Assembly: GCF_031656215.1 (NCBI RefSeq)
Contig: NZ_CP134228.1
Coordinates: 1,488,001-1,552,000 of the forward strand
Origin: Mesorhizobium koreense
Lineage (GTDB): Bacteria > Pseudomonadota > Alphaproteobacteria > Rhizobiales > Rhizobiaceae
Reading direction: 5' to 3'
Length of the DNA: 64,000 nucleotides
Both the position numbers and the translations under genes were made by a program. Under the pieces are notes generated by a model. The model ran no database searches, was not told the origin of the DNA, and was given only the letters and a program-made list of their open reading frames with translations. This document shows positions 37,044-46,646 of this stretch, one piece after another (position 1 is the first letter of the stretch; each line of letters starts with the position of its first letter).

Positions 37044-37932
37044 GCAGGAACTCGACTGGAACCTAATCCGAAGCTTTGTCGCCGTCGCGCAGACCGGCAG
37101 CCTGTCGGCGGCCGCACGGCAATTGGGCGGAAGCCAGCCGACGCTTGGACGTCACGTCGCGGAACTGGAGCGGGCGACCGGGCTCAAGCTCTTCCGGCGC
37201 GGCCGCGCGGGCTACGAACTGACCGATGACGGGCTGGCGCTGCTGGCGCGGGCGGAAGAGGTGTCGGACCGGGCGAACGCTTTCATGCGGACGGCGCTCG
37301 GCGCCTCGACGGAAGCGGTATCCGGCACGGTGCGTATCGCGGCGAGCGAGGTGGTTTCCGCCTATGTGCTGCCGCCGATGATCGCGCGGCTCGGCGAGGC
37401 GGAACCGTCGATCGAGATCGAGATCGTCGCCAGCAACCAGGTCGAGAACCTGCTCCGCCGCGATGCCGATATCGCCATCCGCATGGTCGAGCCGGCGCAG
37501 CAGGACCTAATTGCACGCAGGGTGACGGACATTCCGCTTTGCGCCTGCGCGGCGATTTCCTATCTTGATCGGCGCGGCCGGCCGAGATCCGTCGAGGAAC
37601 TGCCCTCGTACGATCTGATCGGCTTCGATCGCAGTTCCATCGTCATCGACGCGTTCGGCGCGCTCGGCATCAGGCTCGACCGGCACGCCTTCCGTTTCCG
37701 CGCCGACAACCAGATCGTCGGCTGGGAGGCGGTGCGCGCCGGCAACGGCATCGGCTTCGGCCAGCTTCCGCTTGCCGTGAGGGACCCGCAAGTGGAGGTG
37801 ATCCTGCCCGACATGTCTTTGCCGGCCCTGCCGGTCTGGCTCGCCATGCATCGGGATGTGCGAACATCCGCGCGCATAAGGCGTGTCGTGGATTTCCTTT
37901 TCGCCGAACTGAAGCGCTACACGGATATTTGA
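37042..37932 (+). CDS. LysR family transcriptional regulator
   Basis: A 296-residue regulator with an N-terminal winged helix-turn-helix (LIRSFVAVAQTGSLSAAARQLGGSQPTLGRHVAELERATGLKLFRR) and a two-lobed effector-binding domain (GTVRIAASEVVSAYVLPPMIARL, then IEIVASNQVENLLRRDADIAIRM). The ATG at 37042 is preferred to a TTG at 37036. The divergent epimerase-like gene at 35988-36944 is the likely target. The inducer is unknown. Confidence 0.92.
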   Translation: MQELDWNLIRSFVAVAQTGSLSAAARQLGGSQPTLGRHVAELERATGLKLFRRGRAGYELTDDGLALLARAEEVSDRANAFMRTALGASTEAVSGTVRIAASEVVSAYVLPPMIARLGEAEPSIEIEIVASNQVENLLRRDADIAIRMVEPAQQDLIARRVTDIPLCACAAISYLDRRGRPRSVEELPSYDLIGFDRSSIVIDAFGALGIRLDRHAFRFRADNQIVGWEAVRAGNGIGFGQLPLAVRDPQVEVILPDMSLPALPVWLAMHRDVRTSARIRRVVDFLFAELKRYTDI

Positions 37933-37947
37933 AGCCGCTATACGTCC

Positions 37948-38133
37948 GTGCGTCCTTCGAGGCTCCGCTTCGCGGAGCACCTCAGGATGAGGGAGGTTTG
38001 TGGTCGCCATCCCAAAATCCTGATGTGCTGCAGCGTCTCACAACTTTCAAACCTTTCAGAACTTGATATCGCGAGGTTGGCACTCACCTCCCTCATCCTG
38101 AGGTGCGAGCGTAGCGAGCCTCGAAGGACGCAC
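37948..38133. repeat. Pair of inverted repeat units (rhizobial palindromic repeat)
   Basis: A 50-bp unit at 37948-37997 (GTGCGTCCTTCGAGGCT...GGATGAGGGAGGT) occurs again inverted at 38086-38133. The arms are nearly identical and differ only in the small inner loop (CCGCTTCGCGG versus CGAGCGTAGCG). Between them lie about 88 bp of unrelated sequence. The pair can form a long cruciform between the convergent LysR and MFS genes, and this repeat type is widespread in Rhizobiales intergenic DNA. Confidence 0.8.
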
Positions 38134-38145
38134 CATAAAAACCGC

Positions 38146-39318
38146 TCAGACCGACACCGCCGGCATATCGGCGGCGCGGGCAAGCCCGGCCATGAGGAAG
38201 ACGACGATCAGCAGCACCGAGACGCCGATGAAGGCCGGCGAGAAGCCGACATGCTGGCCGATGAAGCCGATGATCGACGGCGCGAGCAGGATGCCGGAAT
38301 AGCCCATCACGGTAACCGTGCTGAGCCCCACGCCGGGCGACAGGCCGGGCTGGTTGCCGGCCGCTGAAAAGGCGATCGGCACCATATTGGCGATGCCGAA
38401 GCCGGAGAAGGCAAAGGCAAACACGGCGACCCACGCGCTAGGCGCGAAGCCGCCGACGAGCATGCCGGTCGCCGCGATCAGCGCCGAGACACGCAAGGTC
38501 GCCACCGCGCCGAAGCGGTTGCGTACTGCGTCCCCCGCGAAACGCATCAGCGCCATCGTGCCGGAGAAGGCGGCAAAGGCGAGGCCGGCGGTCGCTATGC
38601 CGGCGCCGAGTTCCTGCTTCAGGTAGAGTGCTGCCCAGTCGAGCACCGCACCCTCCGGGATCATGGAGAAGAGCGCCATGATGCCGATGAGATAGACGGC
38701 GGGGTTTTTGGGCGGGGAAAAGCGGAATCTCTGGCGGATGGTGGGCTTCGTTTCCGTGACAAGGCCGCGTGTGGCGAAGATGAACACGATAATCGCAAGA
38801 ACCGTGACGATGATGGCGTGCGGCAGCGCGCCGCCATCCTTGATGAGAAGGCCGCCCAGCCCGCCGCCGGCAAAGCCGCCGAGGCTCCAGAAACCGTGCG
38901 AGGACGACATTACCGCGCGCCGCAACCTCCGCTCGACCTCGACGGCGTTGGCGTTCATGGCGACATCCATGCCGCCGACCGTCGCCCCGAAGAGGAAGAG
39001 CGCCGGCGCAGCAAGCGGAACGTCCGGTGCGAGCACAATCAGAAGCAGGCCGAAGACGGCGACCGCGCCGAATATCTCGATGACGCGGCGCGAGCCGAAA
39101 CGGCCGATCAGCGTGCCGCACCAGGGCATGGCGGTGAGCGCTCCGAGCCCGAACAGGAGGATCAGAAGGCCGAGCGTGAATTCGGTGATCTGGAGACGCG
39201 CGAGGAACCCCGGAATCTGGGGCGCCCAGCTCCCGACCAAAAAGCCGTTGACCAGAAAGACCGCGGCGACTGACCAGCGGCCACGGACAGCCAGGGCGGT
39301 CGAGTTGGGAGCATCCAT
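38146..39318 (-). CDS. MFS transporter
   Basis: A 390-residue major facilitator with twelve hydrophobic segments. The loop 2-3 signature appears as GTLIGRFGSRRVIEIFG, and segment 5 carries HGFWSLGGFAGGGLGG. The overall pattern resembles the YbjJ-type inner-membrane MFS proteins. No neighbouring pathway points to a substrate. The gene lies between the palindromic repeat pair and an M24 hydrolase gene on the same strand. Confidence 0.88.
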   Translation of the reverse strand: MDAPNSTALAVRGRWSVAAVFLVNGFLVGSWAPQIPGFLARLQITEFTLGLLILLFGLGALTAMPWCGTLIGRFGSRRVIEIFGAVAVFGLLLIVLAPDVPLAAPALFLFGATVGGMDVAMNANAVEVERRLRRAVMSSSHGFWSLGGFAGGGLGGLLIKDGGALPHAIIVTVLAIIVFIFATRGLVTETKPTIRQRFRFSPPKNPAVYLIGIMALFSMIPEGAVLDWAALYLKQELGAGIATAGLAFAAFSGTMALMRFAGDAVRNRFGAVATLRVSALIAATGMLVGGFAPSAWVAVFAFAFSGFGIANMVPIAFSAAGNQPGLSPGVGLSTVTVMGYSGILLAPSIIGFIGQHVGFSPAFIGVSVLLIVVFLMAGLARAADMPAVSV

Positions 39319-39470
39319 TCAATGTTCCGCTGAATTGATTTTCAACGGCAATCTAAATCGGTTTAATCCCGGATCAAGGGCAAAGGGCAATTTCGTGTTG
39401 GACCAAAGTGACGCCATGACGCAAACGCCCTCCGACGCTCCGGTTCGGTGTCCATCCGCCAATGGCGGCG

Positions 39471-40649
39471 TCAGGATTTGACATGGATCTTGCGCGGGAA
39501 TTTGGTCAGCGTTTCACATCCGTCGGCGGTGACGAGGATCGTCTCGCTCACTTCGATCCCCCAGCCATCCATCCACATGCCGAGGATGGAATGCAGGACG
39601 TTGCCCGACTCGAGGATCGTCCTGTCGCCCGGCCGCAGGCTGATCGTGTGCTCGCCCCAGTCCGGGGGATAGGCGACGCCGATCGAGTAGCCGATGCGCG
39701 ATTCCTTTTTCAGGCCGTAGCGCTGGATGACCTTGCGCCACGCGGCCTCGACCTCCTCCGCCGCTGCACCCGGCCGGATGGTCCCGAGCACGGCGTCCAT
39801 TCCTTCGATAACCGCCTTGCCCGTCTCCGCGACCTTTGCCGGCGTGGGGCCGAGCTGAAGCGTGCGCGCGAGGCCCGCCGTGTATCGGCGTACGGCGCCG
39901 GCCAGTTCCAGCGCGACGGTCTCGTTCGCGCCGAAGCGGCGGTCGCTCCACATGATGTGCGGCGCGGATGCGTTCTCGCCGCCAAGTATGGTCGGCGGCA
40001 GGGCGGTGATGTCGCCGGCGAAATCCGGCGAGCCGGCGATCTGCGCCGCCTGTATGCCCGCGATGGCGTCGCATTCGCGCACGCCCGGCTCGATTATCTC
40101 GTAGGCGGCGCTGACAGCCCCCTCGGCGAGCCGCGCGGCCTTGCGCAGATAGGCGATCTCGGCATCCGACTTGACGGCGCGAACCCAGTTCACGATGAGG
40201 CTGGCGTCGTGGAAAGTGGCGTTGGGCAGGCCGGCCGTCAGTCGCTCATGGGCCTTCGCCGAATAGTAATAGGCTTCCATCTCGATGCCGATATTGCCGC
40301 GCCCCCAGCCTTTCTTCCCGATCCAGCCGGCGATCCAGTCCATCGGATGTCGGTCGGGTTGCTGGACATGGTCTTCCGGGAAGCCGACGACGTTTTCCGG
40401 TTTCATCCATGCCGTCAGCACCCCGCCGGCGGCGTCCATGGCGCGGCCTATCCAGACGGGCTCCTCGTCGGCAAGCGGCACCAGGGCCATCTGCGGCGTA
40501 TAGAAGGACCATCCGTCGTAGCCGGTAATGTAATGCTGGTTGGCGACGTCGTTGACGATCAGGAGGTCGAGACCACGACGCGCCATCTCTTCGCGGATGG
40601 CCTGAAGCCTGCGGCGGTACTCACCGCGTTCGAAGGGCAATGGGATCAT
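39471..40649 (-). CDS. M24 family hydrolase, ectoine hydrolase (DoeA/EutD)-like
   Basis: A 392-residue pita-bread hydrolase of the aminopeptidase P family. N-terminal creatinase domain: LDLLIVNDVANQHYITGYDGWSFYTPQ; catalytic domain from about residue 170, with metal-site stretches LELAGAVRRYTAGLAR, HSILGMWMDGWGIEVSETILV and EHTISL. Some canonical metal ligands of aminopeptidase P are replaced, as in creatinase and ectoine hydrolase. The YDGWSFYTPQ and HPMDWIA segments resemble DoeA, which opens the ectoine ring. None of the other ectoine-catabolic genes (doeB, doeC, doeD) is nearby, so the substrate stays open. An M24 peptidase is the safe call. Confidence 0.82.
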   Translation of the reverse strand: MIPLPFERGEYRRRLQAIREEMARRGLDLLIVNDVANQHYITGYDGWSFYTPQMALVPLADEEPVWIGRAMDAAGGVLTAWMKPENVVGFPEDHVQQPDRHPMDWIAGWIGKKGWGRGNIGIEMEAYYYSAKAHERLTAGLPNATFHDASLIVNWVRAVKSDAEIAYLRKAARLAEGAVSAAYEIIEPGVRECDAIAGIQAAQIAGSPDFAGDITALPPTILGGENASAPHIMWSDRRFGANETVALELAGAVRRYTAGLARTLQLGPTPAKVAETGKAVIEGMDAVLGTIRPGAAAEEVEAAWRKVIQRYGLKKESRIGYSIGVAYPPDWGEHTISLRPGDRTILESGNVLHSILGMWMDGWGIEVSETILVTADGCETLTKFPRKIHVKS

Positions 40650-41378
40650 GCTAGGCTAGTCCTGTTCTGTCGACGGGCGTGATGATGCGTATTGCGTGCT
40701 GCCGGCGGAAGATAGATGCCAAGAATCGGAAAAGATATGTGCTTGCCTTCGTTGTCCACGAGCGGGGCAGGAGCGAAGCGGCCCTCTCCACTCTCGTCAT
40801 TCCAGAGCGGAGCAGGCCGAAGGCCGTCGCGGAGACCCTGGAATCCATATCGGAGGAAGGGGGGCGGGCCTGGTCGCTAAACGTGGATAGACTGGCACCC
40901 GTCAGCCTGCGGAAGCCGCTGATCTCCGCGCTTTCCGCATTTTTCTTCTCTCCTTTTATCCACGCCTTCCGCGCTTCCTCCATACTCCCTGTCAGTTCCT
41001 CCCATCGGGAACACCGATCATGACGGTGATTGCGTGGGGAGGAGCCGGCGCCTCCGCTGTGATGCTGACGTGGCATCATGGCCGGGGAGGTCCCGTCTGG
41101 AGGTTCCCCTGGGGGCACTATGACCCCTGCGTATCGGAAAGAGGCACACAGACCCCGGGACGAGCGCTGAATCTGTTTGGAGTGACTACCCTCCGGCAGG
41201 TTCAGGGTGAGGCTCGGGGAGCAGCGGAACAGGCGGGAACAGAAATCGCCGGCGGGGCGCGATTGTCGCGCCACGTATTTATATTCGGAAGGCACGGCCT
41301 CGCGTCCCGCTTCCCGGTTCTTTGACAATGACCAGGCGTTTCGGCGGGCGTGGTAACGACCGGCATGGCTCCGCGTAT
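40650..41378. other. 729-bp intergenic region between the M24 gene and pyc
   Basis: No supportable gene. Open frames here (for example 40679-41023 on plus) have no ribosome binding site and unlikely composition. The stretch contains a palindromic repeat (40795-40848) and several short GC-rich dyads around 41040-41240, including TGATGCTGACGTGGCATCA. It must hold the M24 gene promoter. Confidence 0.5.
40795..40848. repeat. Dispersed palindromic repeat
   Basis: ATTCCAG (40799-40805) pairs with CTGGAAT (40838-40844) around an inner GGCCGAAGGCC dyad. The layout is that of a common rhizobial intergenic palindrome that starts CGTCATTCC and ends CTGGAATCCAT. Confidence 0.65.
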
Positions 41379-44300
41379 TCACCCGTAGACGATCAGCAGA
41401 TCCTTGGCGTCGATCTGGTCGCCAGACTTGACCAACACTTCGGCGATCGCGCCGTCGCGCTCGGCGTGGAGGGCGGTTTCCATCTTCATGGCTTCGATGG
41501 AGAGCAGCACGTCGCCGGCCGCCACCTTCTGCCCGGCGACCACGGCGAGCGCGGAGACGACGCCCGGCATCGGCGCGCCGACATGCGTTTCGTTGCCGGG
41601 TTCGGCCTTGCGCCGCTCGCGCGCGGCGGACGCGCCACGGATGCGGTCCGGCACCTTGACGCGGCGGGGCTGGCCGTTCAACTCGAAGAAGACGGTGCCC
41701 ATGCCCTTGTCGTCGACGTCGCCGAGCGCGAGGCAGCGGATGACCAGCGTCTTGCCCCTCTCGATATCGACGAAGATCTCGTCCTCCGGCGCCATGCCGT
41801 AGAAATAGACGGGCGTGGGCAGCACGGAGACCGGACCGTATTCCGCTATCGCGGCGGCGAAATCGGAGAAGACCTTCGGGTACATCAGCCAGGAGGCGAA
41901 CTCGGCTTCGCTGAGCTCGCGGCCGACCTTCTCCTCCGCCTCGGTGCGCTTGGCGGAAAGGTCGGCTTCGGCAAGAAGCGAGCCGGGGCGCGCGGTATTC
42001 GGTTCGGCACCCTTCAGGACCTTCTTCTGCAGTGCCTTCGGCCACCCGCCGGGCGGCTGGCCGAGATCGCCGCGCAGCATGGCGACGACCGAATCCGGGA
42101 AGGCGATGTCGCGCTCCGGGTTCTCGACATCGGCGACGGTCAGATCCTGGCTCACCATCATCAGCGCCATGTCGCCCACGACCTTGGAGGAGGGCGTCAC
42201 CTTGACGATGTCGCCGAACATAAGGTTCACGTCCTGATACGCCTTTGCGACCTCGTGCCAGCGCGTCTCCAGGCCGAGCGCGCGCGCCTGCTCCTTCAGA
42301 TTGGTGAACTGGCCGCCGGGCATCTCGTGCAGATAGACTTCCGAGGCCGGCCCCTTCAGGTCGTTCTCGAAGGCGGCGTATTGGTTGCGCACGGCCTCCC
42401 AGTAGAAGGAGATGCGGCGCACCCAGTTCATATCAAGGCCGGGGTCGCGTTCGCTCCCCTTCAGCGCCTCGACGATCGAGCCGAGGCAGGGCTGGGAGGT
42501 ATTGCCCGAGAGCGCATCCATCGCGGCATCGATCGCGTCGACGCCCGCCTCTACCGCCGCGAGCACGGTAGCGCCGGCGATGCCGGACGTGTCATGTGTA
42601 TGGAAGTGGATGGGAAGATCGGTTTCCTCGCGCAGCGCCTTGAAAAGGACGCGCGCGGCCGCAGGCTTCAACAGCCCTGCCATGTCCTTCACCGCGATGA
42701 TGTGGGCGCCGGCGGCCTCCAGTTCCTTGGTCAGCCCGACATAGTATTTCAGATCATATTTGGCGCGCTCCGGATCGAGGATGTCGCCGGTGTAGCACAT
42801 CGCCGCCTCGATCAACTTGCCCTCGGCGCCGACGGCGTCCATGGCGACGCGCATGTTCTCGACCCAGTTCAGGCAGTCGAAGACGCGGAAGAGATCGATG
42901 CCGCCGGCAGCCGCCTGCTGCACGAAATGCTTCACGACATTGTCGGGATAGTTGGTGTAGCCGACGCCATTGGCCCCGCGCAAAAGCATCTGCAGCAGGA
43001 TGTTGGGCGCCTTCTCGCGGATCAGCGCCAGCCGTTCCCACGGGTCTTCGGTCAGGAAGCGCATGGCGACGTCGAAGGTGGCGCCTCCCCAGCATTCGAG
43101 CGACAGGAGCTCGGGCAGGGCGCGGGCATAGGTGCCGGCGATGCGGGCTATGTCGTAGGTGCGCACCCTCGTCGCCAGAAGCGACTGGTGGCCGTCGCGC
43201 ATGGTGGTGTCGGTGACCAGAGCCTGCTTCTGCTCGCGCAGCCAGGCGGCGAATTTTTCAGGGCCGAGCGCGTCGAGCTTCTGCTTCGTGCCGTCCGGGA
43301 TTGGTCCGGTGAACCAGGGGATGATTGGTGGCGCGGCGTCCGCCTTGGGCTTGGGGCGACCGCGCGTCTCGGGATGGCCGTTCACGGTCACGTCGGCGAG
43401 ATAATTCAACAGCTTGGTGGCGCGGTCCTGCCGCTTCACCCGCGTGAAAAGTTCCGGCGTCTCGTCGATGAAGCGCGTCGTATAGTCGTTCGCGCGGAAT
43501 TTCGGGTGGGTGATGATCGCTTCGAGGAAGGTCAGGTTGGTGGCGACGCCGCGGATGCGGAACTCGCGGAGCGCCCGGTGCATACGCGAGATCGCCTCGC
43601 GCGCGGTCGGCGCCCATGCGGTCACCTTTTCGAGCAGCGGGTCATAGTAGCGCGTGATGACGGCGCCCGAATAGGCGGTGCCGCCGTCAAGCCTTATGCC
43701 GAAGCCGGTCGCGCCGCGGTAAGCGGTGATGCGGCCGTAATCGGGGATGAAGTTCTGCTCCGGGTCCTCGGTCGTGATACGGCACTGCAACGCGTTGCCG
43801 TTCAACCTGATCTCGCCCTGCGGCGGCACGCCGGATTCGGGCGTGCCGATGGCGAAGCCGTCGAGGATGCGGATCTGCGCCTTGACGATGTCGATACCGG
43901 TCACTTCCTCGGTCACCGTGTGCTCGACCTGGATGCGCGGATTGACCTCGATGAAATAGCACTTGCCGGTGTCGGCATCCATGAGGAACTCGACCGTGCC
44001 GGCGCCGATATAGCTCGTCGCCCCGGCGATCTTCAGCGCGTGGCCGGAGAGTTCCTGGCGCTCGGCGTCGTTCAGGTAGGGCGCCGGCGCGCGCTCGACG
44101 ACCTTCTGGTTGCGGCGCTGGATGGAGCAGTCGCGCTCGAAGAGATGGACGATGTTACCGTGCGTGTCGCCGAGGATCTGGACCTCGACATGGCGGGCGC
44201 GCTCGACCAGCTTTTCCAGATAGACCTCGTCCTTGCCGAAGGCAGCCTTCGCCTCGCGCTTGCCTTCCATGACCTCGCGGGAAAGATCGGCTTCGGACCG

Positions 44301-44837
44301 GATGACGCGCATGCCGCGCCCGCCGCCGCCCCAGGAGGCCTTCAGCATCATGGGATAGCCGATCGCTTCGGCCATCCGCGCGATTTCCGAAGGGTCGTCC
44401 GGCAGGGGCTCGGTCGCCGGTATCACCGGGACGCCGACCTCCATTGCCAGGTTGCGCGCAGCGACCTTGTTGCCGAGGCGTCGCATGGTCTGGGGCTTCG
44501 GACCGATGAAGACGAGACCGTTTTCGGCGCAGGCCTCGGCGAATTCGGGGCTTTCCGAAAGGAGCCCGTAGCCGGGATGGACGGCGTCCGCACTCGACAG
44601 TTTCGCCACGCGCATGATTTCGGGGATCGACAGATAGCTTTCGATGGGCCCGAGATCGGCTGTCAGATGCGGCCCGCGCCCAACCTGGTAGCTCTCGTCG
44701 GCCTTGAAGCGATGCAGCGAATATTTGTCCTCCTCCGCCCAGATCGCGACCGTCTTCAGGCCGAGTTCGTTGGCCGCCCGAAACACGCGGATGGCGATCT
44801 CGGAGCGGTTGGCGACGAGGATTTTGGCGATCGGCAC
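41379..44837 (-). CDS. pyc: Pyruvate carboxylase
   Basis: Carboxylates pyruvate to oxaloacetate, feeding the TCA cycle. One 1,152-residue chain holds all domains: biotin carboxylase (GGGGRGMRV; HVEVQILGDTHG; IEVNPRIQVEHTVTE), the allosteric linker, carboxyltransferase (TTMRDGHQSLLATRVRT; ECWGGATFDVAMRFL; HFHTHDTSG) and the C-terminal biotinyl domain with the lysine in IEAMKMETAL. A GTG start at 44837 has GGAG upstream and gives the usual N-terminus (MPIAKILVANRSEIAIRVFRAA). It is a single gene with no partner needed. Confidence 0.97.
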   Translation of the reverse strand: MPIAKILVANRSEIAIRVFRAANELGLKTVAIWAEEDKYSLHRFKADESYQVGRGPHLTADLGPIESYLSIPEIMRVAKLSSADAVHPGYGLLSESPEFAEACAENGLVFIGPKPQTMRRLGNKVAARNLAMEVGVPVIPATEPLPDDPSEIARMAEAIGYPMMLKASWGGGGRGMRVIRSEADLSREVMEGKREAKAAFGKDEVYLEKLVERARHVEVQILGDTHGNIVHLFERDCSIQRRNQKVVERAPAPYLNDAERQELSGHALKIAGATSYIGAGTVEFLMDADTGKCYFIEVNPRIQVEHTVTEEVTGIDIVKAQIRILDGFAIGTPESGVPPQGEIRLNGNALQCRITTEDPEQNFIPDYGRITAYRGATGFGIRLDGGTAYSGAVITRYYDPLLEKVTAWAPTAREAISRMHRALREFRIRGVATNLTFLEAIITHPKFRANDYTTRFIDETPELFTRVKRQDRATKLLNYLADVTVNGHPETRGRPKPKADAAPPIIPWFTGPIPDGTKQKLDALGPEKFAAWLREQKQALVTDTTMRDGHQSLLATRVRTYDIARIAGTYARALPELLSLECWGGATFDVAMRFLTEDPWERLALIREKAPNILLQMLLRGANGVGYTNYPDNVVKHFVQQAAAGGIDLFRVFDCLNWVENMRVAMDAVGAEGKLIEAAMCYTGDILDPERAKYDLKYYVGLTKELEAAGAHIIAVKDMAGLLKPAAARVLFKALREETDLPIHFHTHDTSGIAGATVLAAVEAGVDAIDAAMDALSGNTSQPCLGSIVEALKGSERDPGLDMNWVRRISFYWEAVRNQYAAFENDLKGPASEVYLHEMPGGQFTNLKEQARALGLETRWHEVAKAYQDVNLMFGDIVKVTPSSKVVGDMALMMVSQDLTVADVENPERDIAFPDSVVAMLRGDLGQPPGGWPKALQKKVLKGAEPNTARPGSLLAEADLSAKRTEAEEKVGRELSEAEFASWLMYPKVFSDFAAAIAEYGPVSVLPTPVYFYGMAPEDEIFVDIERGKTLVIRCLALGDVDDKGMGTVFFELNGQPRRVKVPDRIRGASAARERRKAEPGNETHVGAPMPGVVSALAVVAGQKVAAGDVLLSIEAMKMETALHAERDGAIAEVLVKSGDQIDAKDLLIVYG

Positions 44838-44942
44838 GAGGCGGGCTCCCCAGTGGTCATCATTGGGCGGTCGTCATGGGCTGGGACAATGGTTAGCGCG
44901 TGCGATATTGCAGCGCAACAATGCCGGCTTGCCCATCTGCAA

Positions 44943-44976
44943 AGAAAACGGCCCGGTATGCGAACATACCGGGCCG
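44943..44976 (-). terminator. Rho-independent terminator of the liv operon
   Basis: A perfect 12-bp stem (CGGCCCGGTATG, 44949-44960, with CATACCGGGCCG, 44965-44976) closes on a CGAA/TTCG tetraloop and is followed on the minus strand by TTTTCTTT. It lies 45 bp after the livK-type stop. Confidence 0.95.
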
Positions 44977-45020
44977 CGAAGACGATCGATCAGCCGACTG
45001 CGCGTCGACCAACAGACCGA

Positions 45021-46124
45021 TCAGTCGGTGTAGTAGTCGTACTTGCCGTCATGCCACTTGTACATGACATAGCCCGGCAGGGTGACGTCGCCGTGATCGT
45101 TGAATTTCAGCTCGCCGAGCACGGTCTTGAAATCGCCGCTGTTGAGCGCCTTCACGACCGGATCGAAATCCGTCTTGCCGGCCGTATTGACCGCCTGCGC
45201 CCAGATCTGGATCGCGGCATACGTGTAGAGCGCATAACCTTCCGTGCTCTTGCCGGCAGCCAGCAACTCGTCCACGACGGGCTTCGCTTCCGGGTTCTTG
45301 CGCGGATCGGGCGAGAAGGTCATCAGCGTGCCTTCGCCGGCATCGCCGGTGATCGCCCAATACTCGTCGGTCACGAGCGCGTCGCCGGATACCAGAACCG
45401 TCTTCATGCCCTGCTGAACCATCTGGCGTTTGATAAGGCCGGCTTCGGTGTGATAGCCGCCGACATACAGAACGTCGACGTTGTTCTGCTTCAGCTTGGA
45501 GACGAGCGCGGTGTAGTCCTTCTCACCTGCCGTGTAGGATTCGACGAGCGCGGGCTTGCCGCCGAGCTTCTCGTAGTTCTGCTGGGTGGCGTCGGCGAGA
45601 CCCTTGCCGTAGGCGGTCTTGTCGTTGATGAAGGCGATCTTCTTGTCCTTGAAGTGATCCATCAGGAACTTCGCGGCGACAACGCCCTGCTGGTCGTCAC
45701 GGCCGCAGACGCGGAAGATGCCCGGTCCCGGACGCTCATCGGTGAATTTCGGGTTGGTCGAAGCCGGCGAAATCTGGATGATGTTCTCATCCGCATAGAC
45801 CGCCGAAGCGGGGATCGACGAGCCGGAGCAGAAGTGCCCGGCGACGAAGACGACGCCTTCACCGGCGAACTGGTTGGCGACCGCGACAGCCTGCTTCGGG
45901 TCGCACGCATCGTCGCCGACCTCGAGCTTGAGCTTCTGGCCGAGAACGCCACCCTTCTTGTTGATGTCGTCGACGGCCTGTTCAGCGCCGCCCTTCATCT
46001 GCGCGCCGAAGGCGGCATACTGGCCGGTCATCGGTCCCGCCGTCGCGATGGTGATGTCGGCCCAGGCCGAGCCGCTCATCATCGCAAAGGTGAGGGCGAC
46101 GCCCGCAAAAAGTACCTTTTTCAT
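45021..46124 (-). CDS. livK: Branched-chain amino acid ABC transporter, substrate-binding protein
   Basis: Periplasmic receptor of the type I Leu/Ile/Val-binding fold, 367 residues, with a signal peptide (KKVLFAGVALTFAMMSGSAWA). The mature N-terminus DITIATAGPMTGQYAAFG is the LivJ/LivK start, followed by GAEQAVDDINKKGG and CSGSSIPASAVYAD. It is the last gene of the liv cluster and ends in a strong hairpin. The 159-bp gap to the preceding gene is GC-poor at its end (AATAGTGAATGG) and may hold a separate promoter, as binding proteins are often made in excess. Confidence 0.93.
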   Translation of the reverse strand: MKKVLFAGVALTFAMMSGSAWADITIATAGPMTGQYAAFGAQMKGGAEQAVDDINKKGGVLGQKLKLEVGDDACDPKQAVAVANQFAGEGVVFVAGHFCSGSSIPASAVYADENIIQISPASTNPKFTDERPGPGIFRVCGRDDQQGVVAAKFLMDHFKDKKIAFINDKTAYGKGLADATQQNYEKLGGKPALVESYTAGEKDYTALVSKLKQNNVDVLYVGGYHTEAGLIKRQMVQQGMKTVLVSGDALVTDEYWAITGDAGEGTLMTFSPDPRKNPEAKPVVDELLAAGKSTEGYALYTYAAIQIWAQAVNTAGKTDFDPVVKALNSGDFKTVLGELKFNDHGDVTLPGYVMYKWHDGKYDYYTD

Positions 46125-46283
46125 GTTGACTCCCTTGTAACACCCCAGAGGTTCCTAGCGCCGCCCGGAAAAGGTGTCCGGTGTTTCCGGTCGGCTGGCG
46201 CGGGTCTTTCGTCCCGCTTGACCGGCATGAAAGCCCAATTCAGCACCGAAATAAAGGCTCCACACCGATTAATAGTGAATGGT

Positions 46284-46637
46284 TCAGGTTTTGCGCGCCC
46301 AGCCGGCAGCTCCGCTGCGCTGGTAATCAAAGCTGTATTGCGTGGTCATCTGCTTTGCACGCGTCACCTGGCGACCGATGAAAGCGAAGATGAGAAGAAC
46401 AATCAGATCGACGATATAGTATTGAATCGAAAGAAGCGTGCCGTGAAACAGGGCGAAGTGGATGAACCGGCACGCAGCCGTCAGCATGATCATGTAGACC
46501 GCCAATTGGATGCCGCTACTCCAGGAACGCGCCACCGCGCGGCCTGTGAGATAGGCCGCGCCGCCCGCCAGCACGATGGTGATCCAGAAGAACTCCCAGA
46601 ACGTCACTTCCCACAGCAGGGCATTTTCCTTGACCAT
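46284..46637 (-). CDS. DUF6867 family membrane protein of the liv cluster
   Basis: A 117-residue membrane protein with three to four helices (FWEFFWITIVLAGGAAYLTG, IQLAVYMIMLTAACRFIHFAL, YYIVDLIVLLIFAFIGRQ) and a basic C-terminus. AGAGGA precedes the ATG, which lies 9 bp after the livF stop, so it is co-transcribed. Such a protein occurs between livF and livK in many Rhizobiales, but its role in transport is not known. Confidence 0.85.
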   Translation of the reverse strand: MVKENALLWEVTFWEFFWITIVLAGGAAYLTGRAVARSWSSGIQLAVYMIMLTAACRFIHFALFHGTLLSIQYYIVDLIVLLIFAFIGRQVTRAKQMTTQYSFDYQRSGAAGWARKT

Positions 46638-46646
46638 TCCGTCCTC

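Noticed and set aside
37948-38133. Inverted repeats as ends of an insertion sequence
   Set aside because: The 88 bp between the arms encode nothing and no target duplication is seen; the arms match the type of common rhizobial intergenic palindromes.
40679-41023. A 114-codon plus-strand frame in the gap before pyc
   Set aside because: Composition is not protein-like, no ribosome binding site is present, and it runs through a palindromic repeat.
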